Part shown: in pieces, positions 59,281 to 64,000 of the stretch
Position numbering within the stretch: position 1 is the first letter of the stretch
Layout of the letters: each line of letters begins with the position of its first letter
Source: Aerococcus christensenii
GTDB taxonomy: Bacteria > Bacillota > Bacilli > Lactobacillales > Aerococcaceae
DNA: 64,000 bases
Direction: 5' to 3'
NCBI RefSeq assembly: GCF_001543105.1
Contig: NZ_CP014159.1
Span: 1,240,001 to 1,304,000, forward strand
The notes under the pieces: generated by a model
Told to the model about the DNA's origin: nothing
The model's input: only the letters and a program-made list of their open reading frames with translations
The model's database searches: none
Position numbers and translations under genes: made by a program

Positions 59281-60561
59281 ATGTCAGTAAAATTCGAAGA
59301 AACAGCAACTAATGAAGGTGTTTTATACTTTACTGTTGCCGAAAAAGAAGCACAAGCTGCTTTAAAACAAGCTTACCAAAAAATTAAAGGAAAAGTTTCT
59401 CTTCCAGGGTTCCGTAAGGGAAAAGTGAGCTACTCAGTGTTCTGTAAAATGGTGGGTGTAGAATCCCTTTATCAAGACGCTTTAAACCTTGTCTTACCAG
59501 GAGCCTATGCTGCTGCCGCTGAAGAATCTGGATTAGATCTCGTTGGTCGTCCAACTTTCGATATTGAAGACATCCAACCTACTGGTGAATGGAAATTAAA
59601 AGCTATCGTAGCTACTAAACCATCTGTTACTTTAGGGGAATATAAAGGACTTGAAGTTGCTAAACAAGAACGTGAAGTCTCTGAAGAAGATATCGCCGCT
59701 CGATTAAAACAAGCACAAGCCAGCTTAGCAGAACTCACCTTAAAAGAAGGAGAAGCTGAAGAAGGCAATACCGTCGTTATTGATTATGAAGGATTCAAAG
59801 ACGGCAAAGCTTTTGAAGGTGGAAAAGGAGAAAATCATTCCCTAGAATTAGGTTCTCATTCCTTTATCCCAGGTTTCGAAGAACAATTAGTCGGCGTTAA
59901 AGAAGGCGACGAAAAAGAAATCCAAGTTACATTCCCAAGTGAATATCATGCAGAAGAATTAGCTGGTCAAGAAGCTACCTTCAAGGTAAAAGTTCATGAA
60001 GTAAAGAGCAAATCTGTTCCAGAATTAAATGACGAATTTGCTAAAGATGTGGACGAAGAAGTCAATAGCTTAGATGAATTAAAAGCTAAATACAAAAAAG
60101 AATTAGAAGAACAGAAAGCAACAGCTGCTGATGAAGCTGTTGAAGAAGAAGCTATCCGCAAAGCGGTAGAAAATGCGAGCTTCACTGCTGTTCCAAAAGC
60201 TATGGTTGAAGAAGAAGTAGATCGTCAAGTTGACCACTACTTAAACGAAATGAAACGTCAAGGAATTACACCAGAATTATTCTTCCAATTAACTAATTCA
60301 AATGAAGAGCAATTGCGGAAGCAATTCGCTGAAGACGCTGAAACTCGCGTGAAGACTAACTTAATGCTAGAAGCTATTATTGAAGCAGAAAACATCCAAG
60401 CGAATGACGAAGATGTTGAAAATGAAATTAAGAATTTAGCCGAAACTTACAAGATGGAAGAAGAGGCTGTTCGTAAAGTGGTAACGACTGACATGCTTAA
60501 ACATGATATTGAACTCAAAAAAGCTATGGAATTGATTACCTCTTCAGCTGTAGAAAAATAG
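59281..60561 (+). CDS. tig: Trigger factor
   Basis: A 426-residue ribosome-bound chaperone: ribosome-docking loop LPGFRKGKVSYSVFCKMVG, the FKBP-type prolyl isomerase domain (about 150-235, VVIDYEGFKDGKAFEGGKGENHSLELGSHSFIPGFEEQLVG) and the C-terminal chaperone arms. It folds nascent chains. High use of preferred codons (GAA, AAA, GTT, GCT) is typical of a strongly expressed gene. Confidence 0.96.
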   Translation: MSVKFEETATNEGVLYFTVAEKEAQAALKQAYQKIKGKVSLPGFRKGKVSYSVFCKMVGVESLYQDALNLVLPGAYAAAAEESGLDLVGRPTFDIEDIQPTGEWKLKAIVATKPSVTLGEYKGLEVAKQEREVSEEDIAARLKQAQASLAELTLKEGEAEEGNTVVIDYEGFKDGKAFEGGKGENHSLELGSHSFIPGFEEQLVGVKEGDEKEIQVTFPSEYHAEELAGQEATFKVKVHEVKSKSVPELNDEFAKDVDEEVNSLDELKAKYKKELEEQKATAADEAVEEEAIRKAVENASFTAVPKAMVEEEVDRQVDHYLNEMKRQGITPELFFQLTNSNEEQLRKQFAEDAETRVKTNLMLEAIIEAENIQANDEDVENEIKNLAETYKMEEEAVRKVVTTDMLKHDIELKKAMELITSSAVEK

Positions 60562-60582
60562 TAAATCACTTCTTACTAGAAG

Positions 60583-60622
60583 GAGTAGGAGTCCTGAATA
60601 ATTGACTTCCTACTCTTTTTTT
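60583..60622 (+). terminator. Intrinsic terminator of tig
   Basis: Stem GAGTAGGAGTC / GACTTCCTACTC with one bulge, seven T. Confidence 0.9.
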
Positions 60623-60660
60623 GTCACAATACTTAGGATACGAAAAGGAGGAATTGACTA

Positions 60661-61932
60661 ATGTTCAATGATGAAAATGAAGCCAATGTTCATTGTTCTT
60701 TTTGTGGAAAAGTCCAAGACCAAGTTTCTAAGATTATTGCGGGACCTGACGTGTACATTTGTGATGAATGTGTGAAACTTTGTGATGAAATTATTCAAAA
60801 TTCCAAAGATTCGGCAGAAGATTCAGAAGCAATTGTTGATCCCCCTAAACCAACTGAAATTTGTAAAATCTTAGATGCATATGTGGTTGGACAAGACGAA
60901 GCGAAGAAATCATTAGCTGTTGCTGTGTATAATCACTATAAAAGAATCAACAATAATTTAAAAACAAAAGAAACAGAAGAAACAGAAGAAACAGAAGATC
61001 TTGTAGAACTTCAAAAGAGTAATATTCTTTTAGTAGGACCTACAGGTTCTGGTAAAACTTATTTAGCGCAAACTTTGGCTCGCATTTTACAAGTACCTTT
61101 TGCTATTGCAGATGCTACCAGCTTAACAGAGGCTGGATATGTAGGAGAAGATGTTGAAAATATTCTGCTGAAACTTTTACAAGCCGCTGACTTTGATATT
61201 GAAAAGGCGCAAAGAGGAATTATCTATATCGACGAAATTGATAAAATTGCGACAAAAGCAGAAAATGTTTCTATTACGCGAGATGTCAGTGGAGAGGGCG
61301 TACAACAGGCTCTCTTGAAAATTTTGGAAGGTACCATTGCAAATGTTCCCCCTCAAGGTGGTCGCAAGCATCCGCAACAAGAATGTATTCAAGTGGATAC
61401 CACGAATATTCTCTTTATTGTTGGAGGAGCTTTTGATGGCATTGAGACCATTATCAAGGAACGGACGGGGCATAAAGTCATCGGCTTTAAGGCACAAGAT
61501 GATTCCCCAGAAGCTAAGCATCAGCTTTTGATGCAAGTGATTCCAGATGACTTACAAAAATTTGGGTTGATTCCAGAATTTATTGGCCGCTTGCCGATTA
61601 TTTCATCTTTAGACGCTTTGAAACGGGACGACTTAGTTCGAATTTTGAGTGAACCTAAGAATGCCTTAGTGAAACAATATCAACAACTTTTAGCTATGGA
61701 TAATGTTAATTTAGAATTTACGAGACCTTCTTTAGTAGCAATAGCGGACAAAGCTATTGCGAGAAAGACAGGGGCGAGAGGTTTAAGATCTATTATTGAA
61801 GAAGCTATGTTAGATGTTATGTATGAATTGCCTAGTCGAGAAGATGTCGCTAAAGTCATTATTACCAAAGAAGTTATTGAAAAGGCGAAGAAGCCGCAAT
61901 TAATCGGTCATGATGGTGAAAAAATTGCTTAG
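60661..61932 (+). CDS. clpX: ATP-dependent Clp protease ATP-binding subunit ClpX
   Basis: A 423-residue ClpX. N-terminal zinc finger with Cys12-Cys15 (CSFC) and CDEC; AAA+ domain with GPTGSGKT, sensor and IGRLP pore-proximal motifs ([11 protein letters not shown]), pore loop GYVGED, and the IGF-type ClpP loop in [10 protein letters not shown]. It unfolds proteins for ClpP. The linker near residue 104-113 has a TEETEETE stretch encoded by a 9-base tandem repeat. AAGGAGG site. Confidence 0.96.
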   Translation: MFNDENEANVHCSFCGKVQDQVSKIIAGPDVYICDECVKLCDEIIQNSKDSAEDSEAIVDPPKPTEICKILDAYVVGQDEAKKSLAVAVYNHYKRINNNLKTKETEETEETEDLVELQKSNILLVGPTGSGKTYLAQTLARILQVPFAIADATSLTEAGYVGEDVENILLKLLQAADFDIEKAQRGIIYIDEIDKIATKAENVSITRDVSGEGVQQALLKILEGTIANVPPQGGRKHPQQECIQVDTTNILFIVGGAFDGIETIIKERTGHKVIGFKAQDDSPEAKHQLLMQVIPDDLQKFGLIPEFIGRLPIISSLDALKRDDLVRILSEPKNALVKQYQQLLAMDNVNLEFTRPSLVAIADKAIARKTGARGLRSIIEEAMLDVMYELPSREDVAKVIITKEVIEKAKKPQLIGHDGEKIA

Positions 61933-62020
61933 AAGACGCGTCTTTGAGGAGGTTCTGTTTCACAGTGCCTTCTTTTCACTTTTACTAAGGAATGAGAGAA
62001 TTCTCTAGAAGGAGAGAAGC

Positions 62021-62629
62021 ATGCTACAAGCGCAGAACATTGAATTCTTATTGTCCGCTGCACGTAAGGACCAGTATCCAGATCCGATCTTCAAAGAAAT
62101 TGCTTTAGCAGGAAGATCTAATGTCGGAAAATCGAGTTTTATTAATACCATGACCCACCACAAGAAAATGGCGCGCACTTCCTCTAAACCGGGGAAGACC
62201 CAGCAATTAAATTATTATGTATGGGATAAGCAAGTTTATTTAGTGGATGTACCAGGCTATGGTTATGCCAGGGTCTCTAAACAGGCAAGAGCCCAATGGC
62301 AAACGCAATTACAGGATTACTTTTATGAACGAGAAAACTTAGAATTAGTGCTCTTGTTAATTGATTTTCGGCATGAGCCGACAAAAGATGATCGAGCTAT
62401 GAAAAAATTTTTAGAGGAAAGCGGTGTGCCTTTCTTTATTATTGCAACGAAAGCAGATAAGGTGAAAAGAAATCAATGGAACAAACACTTGCAAAGAATT
62501 AAATCTAGTTTAGACTTAGTGACCGTTGATCAAATTTTACCTTATTCTTCTCTCACCAAAGAAGGTAGAGAAGAAGCTTTGGATATCATAGAAGGCGTTT
62601 TGGCAGGCGACTTTGATCATGAGGAATAA
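62021..62629 (+). CDS. ysxC: Ribosome biogenesis GTPase YsxC/EngB
   Basis: A 202-residue GTPase: G1 GRSNVGKSSFIN, G2 TSSKPGKTQQLNYY, G3 DVPGYGYARVSK, G4 TKADK. It helps assemble the 50S subunit. Gene order clpX-ysxC is standard; 88 bases separate the two. AGAAGGAGAG site. Confidence 0.96.
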   Translation: MLQAQNIEFLLSAARKDQYPDPIFKEIALAGRSNVGKSSFINTMTHHKKMARTSSKPGKTQQLNYYVWDKQVYLVDVPGYGYARVSKQARAQWQTQLQDYFYERENLELVLLLIDFRHEPTKDDRAMKKFLEESGVPFFIIATKADKVKRNQWNKHLQRIKSSLDLVTVDQILPYSSLTKEGREEALDIIEGVLAGDFDHEE

Positions 62630-62654
62630 ATCCATGATAATTGAAGGCTAGAGG

Positions 62655-62683
62655 TTGCAATCCCCTTTTTTGTTGACTATAAT
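62655..62683 (+). promoter_or_regulatory. Promoter of dnaG
   Basis: TTGCAA, 17-base spacer, TATAAT, 39 bases before the dnaG ATG. Confidence 0.8.
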
Positions 62684-62722
62684 TTACTCTGACATCTTAT
62701 ACTTATTAAGGGAGGAAGGGAA

Positions 62723-64000
62723 ATGCCTTATATTCCTAATGAAGTGGTGGATCGTATTCGTCATGAAGTGAATATTATTGATATTATTAGTCAATATGTT
62801 GACTTGCAGAAACGTGGGAAAAATTATTTTGGTAAATGTCCCTTTCATGATGAGCGGACACCTTCCTTCACCGTTGAAGCGAATAAGCAATTCTATAAAT
62901 GTTTCTCGTGCGGTCGAGGAGGAAATGTATTCAATTTTCTAATGGAATTAGAAGGCTTCAGCTTCCCCAGAGCAGTCGAAGAAGTAAGTCGAAGAGGTCA
63001 TGTTACTGTGGATTTTGACTTTTCAACGATTCATGAATCGAATAAGAGTCATTATAATGAAAAAGACAAAGAACTTCTTAAAGTTCACGAAGCTCTGAAA
63101 GATTTGTATCATTACTTGTTGATGAATACCAAGGCTGGAGAAGCGGGATTGAATTATTTGAAAGAGCGCGGATTAAGTTTAGAAACGCTTGAAAATTATC
63201 AAATCGGATGGTCTCCTGTGGATAACGCTATGTCTTATCAGCATTTATTGAATAAGGGCTTTTCAGAAGAAAGTATTGAAGGCAGTGGGGTTTTTGTAGG
63301 ACCTCCTCAAAAAAGACGAGACCGTTTTGCTGGACGGATTGTTTTTCCATTGATGAATGTATTCGGAGATGTTGTAGGATTTTCTGGTCGAATTTTACCG
63401 AAGAAATCGGAAGAAAGTGATGAACTCTCCGTTGCCAAATATTTAAATAGTCCAGAAACTTCTATATTTAAGAAAGGACATTTTCTTTTCAACTTGAATT
63501 TTGCCAAGGAAGAGGTCAGACGACAGAAACAGCTGATTCTTTTTGAAGGATTTATGGATGTTATTCACGCTGCGGAAGCGGGAGTAAAGTATGGCGTCGC
63601 CTCTTTAGGAACGAGTTTGACAGATGATCAGATTCAACTTCTTTATCGGTATACAAAACAAATGACTATTGCTTATGATGGAGATGCTCCAGGTCAAAAG
63701 GCAACACTTCGGGCGATTCATAATATTCAATCCATCAGTCCAAGTCAAAGCCTCAAAGTTTTGATTTTTCCTTCAGGGTTGGATCCCGATGAATTTATTA
63801 AAAAGTATGGATCTCAGCGTTTTCAAGAATTTGTATCTGAAGATTCTTTGACGCCGATTCGTTTCTATCGTTATTTTTATCGGCAAAAGTTTTCATTGAC
63901 ATTGGATGAAGGAAAATTGAAATATATTCAAGCCCTTCTTCCTGAAATTAGTCGTTTAAATTCAGCGATTGAGCAAGATATTTCTTTGCAGGAAGTCAGT
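62723..64000 (+). CDS. dnaG: DNA primase, N-terminal 426 residues (3' end outside window)
   Basis: Open to the window end. Zinc-binding CHC2 domain with CPFHDERTPSFTV and YKCFSCGRGGNVFNFL, then the RNA polymerase core with the TOPRIM signature LILFEGFMDVIHAAEAG and YDGDAPGQKA. It makes RNA primers for replication. ATG at 62723 follows GGAGGAAGGG. The C-terminal helicase-binding domain lies beyond the window; rpoD is the usual next gene. Confidence 0.96.
   Translation, partial: MPYIPNEVVDRIRHEVNIIDIISQYVDLQKRGKNYFGKCPFHDERTPSFTVEANKQFYKCFSCGRGGNVFNFLMELEGFSFPRAVEEVSRRGHVTVDFDFSTIHESNKSHYNEKDKELLKVHEALKDLYHYLLMNTKAGEAGLNYLKERGLSLETLENYQIGWSPVDNAMSYQHLLNKGFSEESIEGSGVFVGPPQKRRDRFAGRIVFPLMNVFGDVVGFSGRILPKKSEESDELSVAKYLNSPETSIFKKGHFLFNLNFAKEEVRRQKQLILFEGFMDVIHAAEAGVKYGVASLGTSLTDDQIQLLYRYTKQMTIAYDGDAPGQKATLRAIHNIQSISPSQSLKVLIFPSGLDPDEFIKKYGSQRFQEFVSEDSLTPIRFYRYFYRQKFSLTLDEGKLKYIQALLPEISRLNSAIEQDISLQEVS

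Noticed and set aside
61933-61944. 12-bp palindrome AAGACGCGTCTT after clpX
   Set aside because: No loop, no T tract and no second copy seen; too short to claim a function.

Overview
The window looks like a chromosomal segment of a low-GC Gram-positive bacterium of the order Lactobacillales. An Aerococcaceae or Carnobacteriaceae type (Facklamia, Aerococcus, Abiotrophia or a relative) is my best guess, and the exact genus is not fixed by what I can see. The basis is the Firmicutes gene orders (zapA-cvpA-mutS2-trxA, rpoY-rnj, recU-pbp1A, tig-clpX-ysxC-dnaG), strong AGGAGG ribosome binding sites, a YSLRK-signal/LPQTG surface protein, a sigma-54/LevR-controlled mannose-family PTS and TPP riboswitches joined to intrinsic terminators. 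Most of the window is ordinary core genome; coding density is high and intergenic terminators are clear.

Layout. 0-5.1 kb: the end of rpmF, then a four-gene cassette (UDP-sugar 4,6-dehydratase, DegT aminotransferase, phosphoglycosyltransferase, GT2) that should make and load a 4-amino-4,6-dideoxy-HexNAc onto undecaprenyl phosphate. 5.2-11.7 kb: division and repair genes (an unusually long ZapA, CvpA, MutS2), thioredoxin, glutamate racemase, RdgB and a YfcE-type phosphodiesterase. 11.7-13.7 kb: a GntR/YtrA regulator with an ABC transporter. 13.7-16.5 kb: SnoaL-like protein, MscS channel and a YtxG/YtxH pair. 16.6-25.5 kb: rpoN diverges from a mannose-family PTS (A-B-C-D) with a near-perfect -24/-12 promoter, followed by a LevR-type activator, a Cof phosphatase and an amidohydrolase. 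25.6-33.6 kb: YebC, PepC, RNase J/RpoY, a HesB-like protein, acyl-ACP thioesterase, CoaA and an AI-2E-family permease.

33.6-37.3 kb is an accessory island: a decayed stretch, an AT-rich LPQTG surface protein whose promoter carries a 16-T tract between -35 and -10 (a likely phase-variation switch), and a frameshifted IS3-family transposase remnant. 37.3-42.6 kb (minus strand): a heterodimeric ABC exporter and an ABC-F protein with a leader hairpin. 43.5-52.1 kb is a thiamine-salvage region with three separate TPP riboswitches: thiE-HAD-thiD-tenA on the plus strand, thiM plus an M20 hydrolase (a good YlmB candidate) on the minus strand, and the ykoEDC ECF transporter for the pyrimidine moiety on the minus strand. 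Together these would import and salvage pyrimidine and thiazole pieces; no de novo gene (thiC, thiG) is present in the window.

52.1-64 kb: a gene-free stretch with a possible small RNA, a low-molecular-weight phosphatase and Cof HAD pair, ung, an alpha/beta hydrolase, pbp1A-recU, tig, clpX, ysxC and the 5' part of dnaG, which runs off the window.

I found no tRNA, rRNA, CRISPR array or intact mobile element. The observations most worth following are the poly-T promoter of the surface protein, the palindrome-rich control region between rpoN and the PTS, the two unassigned hydrolases in the thiamine region, the extended ZapA, and an element at 27963-28008 that looks like two IS ends joined back to back.
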